DNA of 28,131 bases, from positions 1-28,131 of the forward strand of contig CAMFKK010000005.1 in NCBI GenBank assembly GCA_945957225.1, given 5' to 3'. Made by a program: the position numbers and the translations under genes. The notes under the pieces were generated by a model that ran no database searches, was not told the origin of the DNA, and was given only the letters and a program-made list of their open reading frames with translations. This DNA is from an uncultured Sphingobacteriia bacterium (GTDB lineage: Bacteria > Bacteroidota > Bacteroidia > Chitinophagales > Chitinophagaceae). Position 1 is the first letter of the stretch. The number at the start of each line of letters is the position of its first letter. Of this stretch, positions 7,523-14,100 are shown piece after piece.

Positions 7523-7714
7523 CCATTATGTTTTGCTGTACAGCAAAATTGCCCGAAAAAAGGGGCTGTATTGATGTGCAAAATCTAAGTCAGGGTAATT
7601 AGTGACATAGGTAATGACACTTTGATGTATACGCTGTAATACGCATTTGGCAAGGGTTTCAATGGGGTGCAATTTTACAACCTACGAACAAGGAAACCAA
7701 AATGTAAAGGTAGT
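7523..7714. promoter_or_regulatory. Divergent control region between head operon and protease/capsid operon
   Basis: This is the only place where the two late operons diverge, so both promoters should lie here. It contains a perfect palindrome TTTTGCTGTACAGCAAAA (7531-7548), an imperfect inverted repeat AGTGACAT-5-ATGACACT (7601-7621), and two ATACGC copies exactly 10 bp apart (7629-7634, 7639-7644). TTTG tetramers at 7621 and 7646 are 21 bp apart, roughly like the Bacteroidota -33/-7 spacing, but the TAnnTTTG consensus is not met. No gene was found here. Confidence 0.6.
7531..7548. promoter_or_regulatory. 18-bp perfect palindrome, candidate operator
   Basis: TTTTGCTGTACAGCAAAA reads the same on both strands, with a TGTACA centre. 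It lies 9 bp before the TerS start codon. It may be a dimeric regulator site, or a 9-bp hairpin in the leader RNA without a loop, which makes the DNA-site reading more likely. Confidence 0.55.
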
Positions 7715-8842
7715 ATGAAGAAGGTTTGGGCAGTAAATAAACTGGACAAGAACACCGCAGAAATTCGCCTGTATGGCTACATTGGTAGCGATAAGGTGAA
7801 TGCTGCTGCATTTGTCACAGAACTCAAACAGCTTGAACAACAGTATTCAACTATTAACCTCCGCATCAACAGCGGAGGCGGTAGCATTTTTGAGGGACTT
7901 GCCATTTTCAATGCAATTGGTCAAAGCTCTTGTCAAATAGACGCATACATTGATGGCCTTTGTGCTTCAATGGCGTCTGTTCTCATTTTACGTTGTAGAA
8001 AAATCTACATGAGTAAGGTAGCAATGCTAATGACTCACAGGCCAAGCGGAGCTGCTATGGGTAATCCTGATCAGCTTAGAAGTACAGCAGATATGCTGGA
8101 AGGTTTGGAAGAGACAGTTTGCAGCATTTATGCAGAGCGCACTGGACTCAGCATTGAAGATGTTAAGAAAAAATTCATGGGTACCAGTGATAACTGGCTA
8201 AGTGCTGAAGAGGCACTTAAATGCAAGTTAATAGACGGTATCTACGATGCCCCTAAAGCTGCAACTCTCCCTCCAGCAACTATGCGTCAAGAACAAGACC
8301 TGGTTAACTACTTCACAAATTCATTTAATCAATCAACCATGAAAGAAATCATTCTATCTGCGGAGGTACTGGCTATTTTAGGCCATACAGCCGAATCAGA
8401 CACAACTGCCATTAATCAGTCTATTGCAGCTCTTGCTTCAAAAGCTGAAAAAGTGGATACACTAACTGCCGATCTGTCTCTTGCCAATCAAACTATTGAT
8501 GGTTATAAGACTGCCGCAGAAAGTGCAAAAGCTGAAACACTTGTTGATGCCGCAATTTTAGCTAATAAGATTCCCGCTGGCGACAAGGATAAATACCTCA
8601 GATTGGCTAAGGCTGATTTTGAAGGAACTGAGCAGATCATCTTAGGTATGAAACCTTATGAAAGTATGGTTGGTAAAATTGGCGGTGAAGGTGAAGCTAA
8701 CGCTACCGAACTAGCTGAATTAGCCAAGATGAGTGGCCGTGAATTACACCTTAAAGGAAAGTTTGCTAGGCTGAAAGAATTAAGCCCTATGGAATTCAAA
8801 AATAAGTACAAGGAATACTTCGGAACTGAGCCAACTGTATAG
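7715..8842 (+). CDS. ClpP-like prohead protease with C-terminal scaffold region
   Basis: 375 residues from the ATG at 7715 (MKKVWAVNKL). The longer reading from 7667 adds a basic stretch not seen in the family. Residues about 10-180 form an S14/ClpP-type protease: INSGGGSIFEGLAIFNAI, the nucleophile in CASMASV (Ser85), TH in MLMTHRPSG (His108) and SDNWLSAEEA (Asp159). From about residue 210 the sequence is Ala/Lys/Glu-rich and helical (EKVDTLTADLSLANQTIDGYK), as expected of an assembly scaffold. The protease would cleave scaffold and itself during capsid maturation. An in-frame ATG at 8339 with an A/C-rich leader could give a separate scaffold, as for Mu I/Z and lambda C/Nu3. The capsid gene follows. 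Confidence 0.9.
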   Translation: MKKVWAVNKLDKNTAEIRLYGYIGSDKVNAAAFVTELKQLEQQYSTINLRINSGGGSIFEGLAIFNAIGQSSCQIDAYIDGLCASMASVLILRCRKIYMSKVAMLMTHRPSGAAMGNPDQLRSTADMLEGLEETVCSIYAERTGLSIEDVKKKFMGTSDNWLSAEEALKCKLIDGIYDAPKAATLPPATMRQEQDLVNYFTNSFNQSTMKEIILSAEVLAILGHTAESDTTAINQSIAALASKAEKVDTLTADLSLANQTIDGYKTAAESAKAETLVDAAILANKIPAGDKDKYLRLAKADFEGTEQIILGMKPYESMVGKIGGEGEANATELAELAKMSGRELHLKGKFARLKELSPMEFKNKYKEYFGTEPTV

Positions 8843-8896
8843 TTAATCAAATCTGGAGTCTTCTAAATTCCAATTTTTCAAATTCAAAACACAAAT

Positions 8897-9946
8897 ATGA
8901 AACCCTTGAATCGTTTATTATCAACCATCATGCTGGCCTGTATGGCAGTTGTGGTTCTGAGTTCCTTCACTGGAATGCCAGTATGGCTGAGCGCAGCCGC
9001 AGTTGGTACAATTGGTACCGTAGTCCCAATGCCTAAAGGCAGTTTGAATGGCGTTGTCATTGAAACATGGGCTAACTATATTATTGAGCGTTTTTGGAAA
9101 GACAACCAGTTCTTGCGTTTTGCCTATGATGATAGTCAGTACGTTTTAACCGGACGCATTGTTCACATTCCACAACCAGGAGCAAAACCCGCAGTAGTTA
9201 AAAATAGGGCTGATTTTCCAGCAGCTGCTGTTCGTAGAACTGACACAGACGTAGTTTATGCGTTGGATGAATATTCTACTGACCCAACCAGCATTCCTAA
9301 TATTGATCAGATGCATTTGAGCTATAGCAAACAAGACAGCGTATTGGGTGACCATATGGAAGTTTTGGACGAAACTGTAGCTGATGACATGTTGATCAAG
9401 TGGGGAGGTAATGGAACCATTGTACAAACTACTGGTGATGCTATTGCTCCTATTACTGGACAAACTGGTAACAGAAAAGGTTTTGGCCATAAAGACTTGA
9501 AGAGTCTAATGATTCGTATGAACGTGGACAAAGTGCCTAAAAATGACCGTTATGTCTTGATTGACGATAACATGTTCGAGTACTTCTATGATTCATTGGG
9601 TGATACCAATGCCAAAGATTTCAGCCGCTATGCAGATGCAGAAAACGGTGTTATCGGTAAACTTCATGGATTCAGTATTATGACCAGGGCTTCTGTTTTG
9701 GCCGCAACCAACGCAGATGCTATCAAGGCACTCGGTGCTGCACTAGCTGCAACTGATCATCTTTGCTCACTTGCATGGCAGAAGAATTCCGTAGCATTCG
9801 CTATTGGTGATACCAAATTATTCCAAGATCAAAATAACCCACTTTACTATGGTGATGTATACAGCACCTTAGTAATGGCCGGAGGACGTGTAAGACGCAG
9901 TGATGGCAAGGGTATCTACGTTATCAGACAAGCTAACGCAGCATAA
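8897..9946 (+). CDS. Major capsid protein
   Basis: 349 residues. Its place right after protease/scaffold and its size identify the major head protein. Recognisable body sequences include GVVIETWANYIIERFWKDNQFL, a YVLTGRIVHIPQPG strand, TDVVYALDEYSTDPTSI, the long helix LDETVADDMLIKW and RYVLIDDNMFEYF. The first 37 residues are unusual: a basic start (MKPLNRLL) and a hydrophobic stretch (STIMLACMAVVVLSSF) resembling a signal peptide. I believe similar capsid genes in other Bacteroidota Mu-like phages carry it too, so it may be a delta-type segment removed by the prohead protease rather than a secretion signal. A stable hairpin lies 24 bp after the stop. Confidence 0.85.
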   Translation: MKPLNRLLSTIMLACMAVVVLSSFTGMPVWLSAAAVGTIGTVVPMPKGSLNGVVIETWANYIIERFWKDNQFLRFAYDDSQYVLTGRIVHIPQPGAKPAVVKNRADFPAAAVRRTDTDVVYALDEYSTDPTSIPNIDQMHLSYSKQDSVLGDHMEVLDETVADDMLIKWGGNGTIVQTTGDAIAPITGQTGNRKGFGHKDLKSLMIRMNVDKVPKNDRYVLIDDNMFEYFYDSLGDTNAKDFSRYADAENGVIGKLHGFSIMTRASVLAATNADAIKALGAALAATDHLCSLAWQKNSVAFAIGDTKLFQDQNNPLYYGDVYSTLVMAGGRVRRSDGKGIYVIRQANAA

Positions 9947-9969
9947 TTCAAAAAGGTGGTTTGGACATT

Positions 9970-10003
9970 GACTCAGCACTGTCAATCTGTACAGTGCTGG
10001 GTC
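9970..10003 (+). promoter_or_regulatory. Stable hairpin after capsid gene
   Basis: GACTCAGCACTGT (9970-9982), an 8-nt loop, then ACAGTGCTGGGTC (9991-10003) give a 13-bp stem with one G-U. The next bases are not a T tract, so this is not a classic terminator. It is likely an mRNA end-protection, processing or partial termination element that sets capsid expression above the downstream lysis genes. Confidence 0.6.
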
Positions 10004-10023
10004 TTGGCCAACAAAACTTCAGA

Positions 10024-10257
10024 ATGGAAACAGGAAATATGGATATCAATACCAAGGCAGGTGCTGTAATCGGAAGCACAATAGGGTTTGCAAACTCACT
10101 GATGAATGTAAACGTTGAACTTATAGTTAGGGTGTTGGAGACAGGGGTCTTAGCCCTAGTCAGTGGAGCAGCTGGAGCCTTAGGTTCGTATTTGTTCGTC
10201 AAAATTTTAAAGTATATCAAGCGTGCAAAATCAAATCAGAGAACGGATAAAAAGTAA
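10024..10257 (+). CDS. Small membrane protein, possible holin or antiholin
   Basis: 77 residues from the ATG at 10024 (METGNMDINTKAG). An earlier TTG at 9961 falls inside the hairpin after the capsid gene and is rejected; ATG at 10039 is also possible. One clear transmembrane segment (VLALVSGAAGALGSYLFVKIL) is followed by a basic tail (KYIKRAKSNQRTDKK), with a weakly hydrophobic N-terminal part. The protein stands at the head of a lysis cassette: a two-TM holin-like protein, a spanin candidate and an endolysin follow. Holin or antiholin is therefore the best guess, based on context and topology only. Its end overlaps the next gene by 35 bp. Confidence 0.55.
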   Translation: METGNMDINTKAGAVIGSTIGFANSLMNVNVELIVRVLETGVLALVSGAAGALGSYLFVKILKYIKRAKSNQRTDKK

Positions 10258-10450
10258 GACACCACCTTGGTTCAAGAAGATCATGCGTATCTGCATAGCT
10301 CTTGCCGCAGTGGGTGTTGCGCTTCTAACTTCTGAGACGCAAGTACCAGGGTTTGAATTGCCTCCTTTTATAGAAAAGCTGGCCCAATGGTTCACAGTTG
10401 CAGGCATTGTAGGTGCAGCAATAGCAAAAACCGCCAAATCAGATGAATAA
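10223..10450 (+). CDS. Holin-like two-TM protein
   Basis: 75 residues from a GTG at 10223, overlapping the previous gene by 35 bp. The basic N-terminus (RERIKSKTPPWFKKI) leads into hydrophobic segments at about 21-36 (MRICIALAAVGVALLT) and 56-69 (WFTVAGIVGAAIAK), with a charged end (KTAKSDE). The 'P.WFKKI..I.LAL' pattern resembles small membrane proteins found in this position in Bacteroidota Mu-like phages. Size and topology suit a class II holin that permeabilises the inner membrane so the endolysin can act. The spanin candidate starts within its last codons (10443), so it is translationally coupled. Confidence 0.6.
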   Translation: MQNQIRERIKSKTPPWFKKIMRICIALAAVGVALLTSETQVPGFELPPFIEKLAQWFTVAGIVGAAIAKTAKSDE

Positions 10451-10943
10451 GACCACCATTACAATATTATTAATCTCGCTCTTAACACTTTCCTGTCACC
10501 GTAATACGATGCCTCAGGTCATCACGGTGGTAAAGGATAGTACCATTACCAAGCTAGTGCCAGTGGTGCGAGACACTACTGTGTACTTGCCTGGTGATAC
10601 TTTGATGTATTATGATACCCTTCCTTGCCCTGAAGCCCAAATTAAAGCTGCTGTAAAAGGCAAGCAGAATAGGCTTGATATCAACTTATATAAGGGCATT
10701 TTAAGCGTGAATTGTCATACTGATAGTTTCCGCTTACGAATTCAATATCTAGAAATGCAACTTACCAAAGAACGGTATTTGAATGAATCAAAGACAGTTC
10801 AGGTTCCAGTTGACGTTCCAGTGCGAGTTCCTTTTATTCCGAAAATTATCTGGATTATACTGGCAATCAGTGTACTCCTTAATATATGGGCTTACAGAGA
10901 TGTATTTACAAGATTGATTAGTCATTTAATAAAGCCCTGGTAA
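10443..10943 (+). CDS. Candidate unimolecular spanin (lipoprotein with C-terminal TM)
   Basis: 166 residues. The N-terminus is a lipoprotein signal: MNKTTITILLISLLTLSC, with lipobox Cys at residue 18. Residues 19-130 are periplasmic and hydrophilic. Residues 131-150 (FIPKIIWIILAISVLLNIWA) form one transmembrane helix, followed by a short basic cytoplasmic tail. An outer-membrane lipid anchor at one end and an inner-membrane helix at the other is the topology of u-spanins (T1 gp11 type), which fuse the two membranes in the last step of lysis. It overlaps the holin-like gene by 8 bp and its stop overlaps the endolysin start (TAATG). Two extra Cys (62, 91) could form disulfides. Function is inferred from topology and place. 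Confidence 0.6.
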   Translation: MNKTTITILLISLLTLSCHRNTMPQVITVVKDSTITKLVPVVRDTTVYLPGDTLMYYDTLPCPEAQIKAAVKGKQNRLDINLYKGILSVNCHTDSFRLRIQYLEMQLTKERYLNESKTVQVPVDVPVRVPFIPKIIWIILAISVLLNIWAYRDVFTRLISHLIKPW

Positions 10944-11431
10944 TGGAAGGCAAAGTAACTATAGTTACCAGTTTGGCTGAACAGGCATTATTTGTTGCGA
11001 CAACACAATTAGATGTTCGTGAAGAGGGAAATAATGGAGGACCTGAAATTAAAAGGTATTTGAAAAAAGTAGGTTTATCAGAAGGGTATCCTTGGTGTAT
11101 GGCTTTTGTTTACTGGTGTGTTGATCTAGCGGCCTCTAACTTAAAACTAGTTAATCCATTAGAAAAAACAGCTGGTGTTCTTGATCAGTGGAATAGGACA
11201 ACTTGCCGAAAAACACCTGCAAGGTCAAATGCTTCGGTTTCTCCTGGAGATATTTTCATAATGGATTTTGGAGGGGGAAAGGGGCATACTGGATTTGTTG
11301 AAAAGATTTCAGGAAGTGTAGTTTATACTATTGAAGGAAATACAAATGATGATGGAAGCAGAGAGGGGTATGAAGTATGCAGGCGGGAACGATCATTGTC
11401 AGAATTAAAGGGATTTATCCAATTACCGTAA
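10943..11431 (+). CDS. Endolysin, CHAP-like cysteine peptidase/amidase
   Basis: 162 residues without a signal peptide, so release depends on a holin. The catalytic Cys is in PWCMAFVYWC (Cys52), the His in GHTGFVE (His115) and the polar third residue in IEGNTND (Glu131/Asn133), the order of CHAP/NlpC-type peptidoglycan hydrolases. Sequence between Cys and His (SPGDIFIMDFGGGKGH) is also typical. Substrate bond, amidase or peptidase, cannot be told from sequence alone. ATG overlaps the spanin stop by one base. Confidence 0.85.
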   Translation: MEGKVTIVTSLAEQALFVATTQLDVREEGNNGGPEIKRYLKKVGLSEGYPWCMAFVYWCVDLAASNLKLVNPLEKTAGVLDQWNRTTCRKTPARSNASVSPGDIFIMDFGGGKGHTGFVEKISGSVVYTIEGNTNDDGSREGYEVCRRERSLSELKGFIQLP

Positions 11432-11449
11432 TAAAATAATAAACATAAA

Positions 11450-11821
11450 ATGGAAAAGAAAACCGCAATCTTAATAGCAGCTGCATTGTTTCCGCACTAT
11501 CCAAGTGTAAATGAGTTTCATATTACTTCAGATGAACAGCCTTTTTTTAATGCTGTTGATGCATCAAACCACGCCAAAGGTTTGGAATCAAAAGAAGTGA
11601 CTGTAGTTGTAAGGGAAGATTTAAAAGGGTCAAAACTTAAAGTAGTAGAAACACCCGCAGCAGCTTCGGTAGAAACACCTGAAGTAGCTCCAGTGGAAAC
11701 ACCCGCAGCAGCTCCGGTAGAAACACCTGAAGTAGCTCCAGTGGAAACACCCGCAGCAGCTCCGGTAGAAACACCAGCAGCAGCTACAGTGAAAAAATCT
11801 GCAAAAACTAAAAATAAGTAG
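11450..11821 (+). CDS. Pro/Ala-repeat phage protein (FluMu HI1506/Mu gp35-like position)
   Basis: 123 residues. The N-terminal half is a small folded region: IAAALFPHYPSVNEFHITSDEQPFFNAVDASNHAK. The 'TSD.q.Ff...A..HA' pattern is familiar from short proteins in Bacteroidota Mu-like phages, where they sit before the sheath gene, the place of Mu gp35. The C-terminal half is six near-identical 8-residue units (VETPAAAS/VETPEVAP) and a basic end (KKSAKTKNK), an extended linker. Function is unknown. The first 65 residues are the part to use for homology search. Confidence 0.7.
   Translation: MEKKTAILIAAALFPHYPSVNEFHITSDEQPFFNAVDASNHAKGLESKEVTVVVREDLKGSKLKVVETPAAASVETPEVAPVETPAAAPVETPEVAPVETPAAAPVETPAAATVKKSAKTKNK
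11645..11788 (+). repeat. 24-bp tandem repeat, six units, within a gene
   Basis: Six 24-bp units encode VETPAAAS, VETPEVAP, VETPAAAP, VETPEVAP, VETPAAAP and VETPAAAT. The middle units form a 48-bp higher-order repeat that is almost identical at DNA level. All units are multiples of three, so copy-number change would lengthen or shorten the linker without breaking the frame. Confidence 0.9.
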
Positions 11822-11875
11822 TAGCTCTAAAAAGTAGAGTTATTCAATAAAACGTTCACCTCAACTCAAAATACT

Positions 11876-13108
11876 ATGCGTCCAGGAGTAAGTGTCAATA
11901 TTTCAAATGGTAACCTTGGTTTACAAGGACCTAGTGAAAACGGAATATCCGTGTTACTTGTAGCAGCACCAGCAGCCCCAACAGCGGGTTATGGTGTAGC
12001 CTTTTTGGTATCTAACATTGCAGAAGTCAAAACAGCATTTGCCCATGCAGATAATGCTCCAGTTGTAACTGCCATTGAAAAAGGTTTTTATGCAAAAGCT
12101 CCTGAAGGAACCAAGTTGTATGTTTTGGCAATGGCTCAAGCTACTACTTTGGCAACTTTGATTGGCGCAGCAAACGCTGAAAAGGCTTTAATGCTTGCAG
12201 GTGGATCTTCCAGACTAATGGCCGTGGTTAAATTCCCATCAAACGTATATGCCCCAACAATTGCTAACGGATTTGATGAAGATGTTGATGCAGCCGTTAC
12301 TGCTGCTCAAACTTTAGCAGATACTTGGAAAGCAAAGAATAAGGGTTTCAGAGCCTTTATTCAAGGGTTTGGATTTACCAATGCTGGAGCTGCTAAAGAT
12401 TACAGTGCAGCTACTTCTAGAAATGTTGGTATTGTAGTGGGCAGTCTTGCTGATAGCACTGCTACTGCTACTTTGCTTGCCTTGGGTACAGCAGCTGCTG
12501 TAGCACCTCAACAAAACATTGGCCGTGTAAAAAATGGCTCTTTACCTATTGCAGCAGCTACATCGGTAAAAATTGGTGCAGTATCAGCTGATCTGGTAAG
12601 TAGTGCAGACTTGAACACCCTGCATACCAAACGCTATATCACATTTGAAAAGAATGAGATTGCAGCGGGTTATGTTTGGAATGATGATCTAATGCTAACA
12701 GCTACCACTGATGACTTTAACAACCTCCGCAATGGCCGTGTTATTGATAATGCACAAAGAGTTGTTTATGCAGCCTATTATGAGGAACTGAAGGATGATG
12801 TGGAAGTAGATGAAAATGGCCGTATGGATATTATTGTTGAAAAAGCCCTGGAGACTAAAATTCAAGCGGCTATTGATCAACAAATGCGTGGTCAATTGGC
12901 AACTAAAAAAGATGGTACCAGTGATGTTACTGTATTGGTAAATCCTGATACTACTGCATATGCAGCCTTGTATGCCAAGAACAATATTGTAAGCCCCAAT
13001 TTGAACTTGATACAAAGTGAAACAGTTTATCTGTTCATTTTCTTGAAGCCTAAAGGCTGCTTGAAATACATCAATATCTACTTGGGATTAACCGCATCAT
13101 CCATCTAA
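11876..13108 (+). CDS. Contractile tail sheath protein (DUF2586-like)
   Basis: 410 residues, starting MRPGVSVNISNGNLG, which is the usual opening of this sheath family ('PGV.V...ngnLG'). Further features are VSNIAEVKTAF, AIEKGFYAKAPEGTKLYVLAM, the helix AAVTAAQTLADTWKA, and a C-terminal sheath core with NGRVIDNAQRVVYAAYYEEL and KALETKIQAAIDQQM. Sheath subunits stack around the tube and contract during injection. The tube gene follows by 11 bp. The presence of sheath, tube, frameshifted chaperone and baseplate wedge shows a myovirus-type tail. Confidence 0.85.
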   Translation: MRPGVSVNISNGNLGLQGPSENGISVLLVAAPAAPTAGYGVAFLVSNIAEVKTAFAHADNAPVVTAIEKGFYAKAPEGTKLYVLAMAQATTLATLIGAANAEKALMLAGGSSRLMAVVKFPSNVYAPTIANGFDEDVDAAVTAAQTLADTWKAKNKGFRAFIQGFGFTNAGAAKDYSAATSRNVGIVVGSLADSTATATLLALGTAAAVAPQQNIGRVKNGSLPIAAATSVKIGAVSADLVSSADLNTLHTKRYITFEKNEIAAGYVWNDDLMLTATTDDFNNLRNGRVIDNAQRVVYAAYYEELKDDVEVDENGRMDIIVEKALETKIQAAIDQQMRGQLATKKDGTSDVTVLVNPDTTAYAALYAKNNIVSPNLNLIQSETVYLFIFLKPKGCLKYINIYLGLTASSI

Positions 13109-13119
13109 AACACACTACA

Positions 13120-13551
13120 ATGGGAGACTTTAATAGTAAAGAATATTCATTTGCCGATGTGAAGGTATCCGTACTGGGTGCCAATCTTACCGGACTAAGA
13201 GGCTTGGTGTACAAAAAGAGCCAAGAAAAAGAAGTTGTTTATGGCCAAGGAAACGAGGGCAAAGCAATTCAGAGAGGTAATAAGAAGTATGACGGCACTT
13301 TGAGCTTGCTCCAGTCAGATTATGAACTGATGCATAAAGCCGCAGTAGCTGCCGGATATGAAGACTTGGTAGATGTACCAGGAAAGTTGATCAATATTAC
13401 TTGCGTACACCAAAAAGAGGGTGACGTAGGACTTAGCACTGTTGCGATTCTAAATGTAGAATTCACAGAAGTGGAAGAAGGAATGAAGCAAAATGATAAG
13501 TTCAAAGAGATCAATTTGCCTTTCATTGCTCTGAAAGTCAGGAAATTCTAA
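13120..13551 (+). CDS. Tail tube protein
   Basis: 143 residues, beta-rich. GDFNSKEYSFADVKVSVLG is followed by GLRGLVYKKSQEKEVVYGQG, RGNKKYDGTLSLLQSDYELM and a C-terminal strand block (KEINLPFIALKVRKF). The 'G.g..p.a...g....dG.l.l' layout matches myophage tube proteins of the FII/DUF2597 type. It lies between sheath and the tail-assembly chaperone, the standard order. Confidence 0.82.
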   Translation: MGDFNSKEYSFADVKVSVLGANLTGLRGLVYKKSQEKEVVYGQGNEGKAIQRGNKKYDGTLSLLQSDYELMHKAAVAAGYEDLVDVPGKLINITCVHQKEGDVGLSTVAILNVEFTEVEEGMKQNDKFKEINLPFIALKVRKF

Positions 13552-13574
13552 TACAAACCAAAATACCAACCACC

Positions 13575-13901
13575 ATGAGTAAAAAAGTAGGTCAGGCAAC
13601 ACCAGAACAGATTGCCGCTTGGAAGAAAGAAACAAAGGCAAAGTTTGGAGAAAATGCCGATGTATACGAATATGAGGTTGATGGCCATGTTGGTTATCTG
13701 CGCTCAGTAGACCGTGACACATACAGTGCTGCTACTGCAAAGATTACCACTAGCCCTGCTAAGTTCAATGAAGTTGTTATCAATAGCATTTGGCTTGGCG
13801 GTTCTGAAGATATCAAAAAGGATGACAAATTTTACTTTGGCCTAATTGATTTCGTGGAGGAACTTATGGGTAAAAAAAAGGGCATCTTGAAAACCTTGTA
13901 A
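13575..13901 (+). CDS. Tail assembly chaperone, short (gpG-like) product
   Basis: 108 residues, zero-frame product. It opens MSKKVGQATPEQIAAWKKETK, with a small alpha/beta core (YEYEVDGHVGYLRSVDRDTYS ... NEVVINSIWLGGSEDIKKDD) and ends in a Lys-rich stretch GKKKGILKTL. Position between tube and tape measure and size match the lambda gpG / Mu gp41 class, whose products bind the tape measure and recruit tube subunits. A slippery heptamer close to the 3' end allows a -1 shift into the following open frame. The shared N-terminus and extended C-terminus are the hallmark of this gene pair. Confidence 0.85.
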   Translation: MSKKVGQATPEQIAAWKKETKAKFGENADVYEYEVDGHVGYLRSVDRDTYSAATAKITTSPAKFNEVVINSIWLGGSEDIKKDDKFYFGLIDFVEELMGKKKGILKTL

Positions 13902-14080
13902 GAGAAGCGCAAGGAACGCCTGAAAGCAACTTTGTCAAATATATCAATACTCAACTCAGGTACCATTTAGGGTATAACTCAGAAGAGCTTAAAAATTTGA
14001 CAGATCAGGAATGGGCCGAGGAATATGCGAGACTTGAACACATTAGAAAACAAGAATCTAAACAAAGGCCATTTGGATAA
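13575..14080 (+). CDS. Tail assembly chaperone, -1 frameshift (gpGT-like) product
   Basis: Joined reading 13575-13880 then 13880-14080, about 168 residues. Slippage occurs on A AAA AAG at 13874-13880. The shifted frame continues GHLENLVREAQGTPESNF, then VKYINTQLRYHLGYNSEELK, then LTDQEWAEEYARLEHIRK and ends with TAA at 14078-14080. The downstream frame has no plausible start of its own and fully explains the 199-bp space before the tape measure gene. Its acidic helical sequence with a conserved-looking 'LTDQEWAEEYA' is typical of gpT-like domains. A -1 shift at this gene position is well known in lambda and many other tailed phages. Confidence 0.87.
13874..13880 (+). promoter_or_regulatory. 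-1 ribosomal frameshift slippery site A AAA AAG
   Basis: The zero frame reads GGT AAA AAA AAG GGC. The heptamer A AAA AAG allows P- and A-site tRNAs to re-pair after moving back one base. The zero frame stops at 13899-13901 and the -1 frame is open to 14080. Only a weak 5-bp stem (CCTTG 13894-13898 with CAAGG 13910-13914) is visible downstream. Confidence 0.87.
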
Positions 14081-14092
14081 CAAAGGGCCTTT
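14064..14092 (+). terminator. Weak terminator-like hairpin before tape measure gene
   Basis: AAAGGCC (14064-14070) pairs with GGCCTTT (14086-14092) over a 15-nt loop, followed by TATTT. The stop codon of the frameshift product lies in the loop, and the tape measure ATG starts 9 bp later. Stem is short and U tract broken, so at most a partial attenuator. Confidence 0.35.
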
Positions 14093-14100
14093 TATTTGAA

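Noticed and set aside
9961..10023. TTG start extending the small membrane protein
   Set aside because: The added codons are the 13-bp hairpin after the capsid gene; the ATG at 10024 gives a normal protein.
11822..11875. Terminator between the repeat protein and sheath
   Set aside because: CTCTA/TAGAG is only a 5-bp stem and no U tract follows.
12695..13015. 106-residue minus-strand frame
   Set aside because: Opposite the sheath gene, low-complexity hydrophobic sequence, no partner genes; shadow frame.
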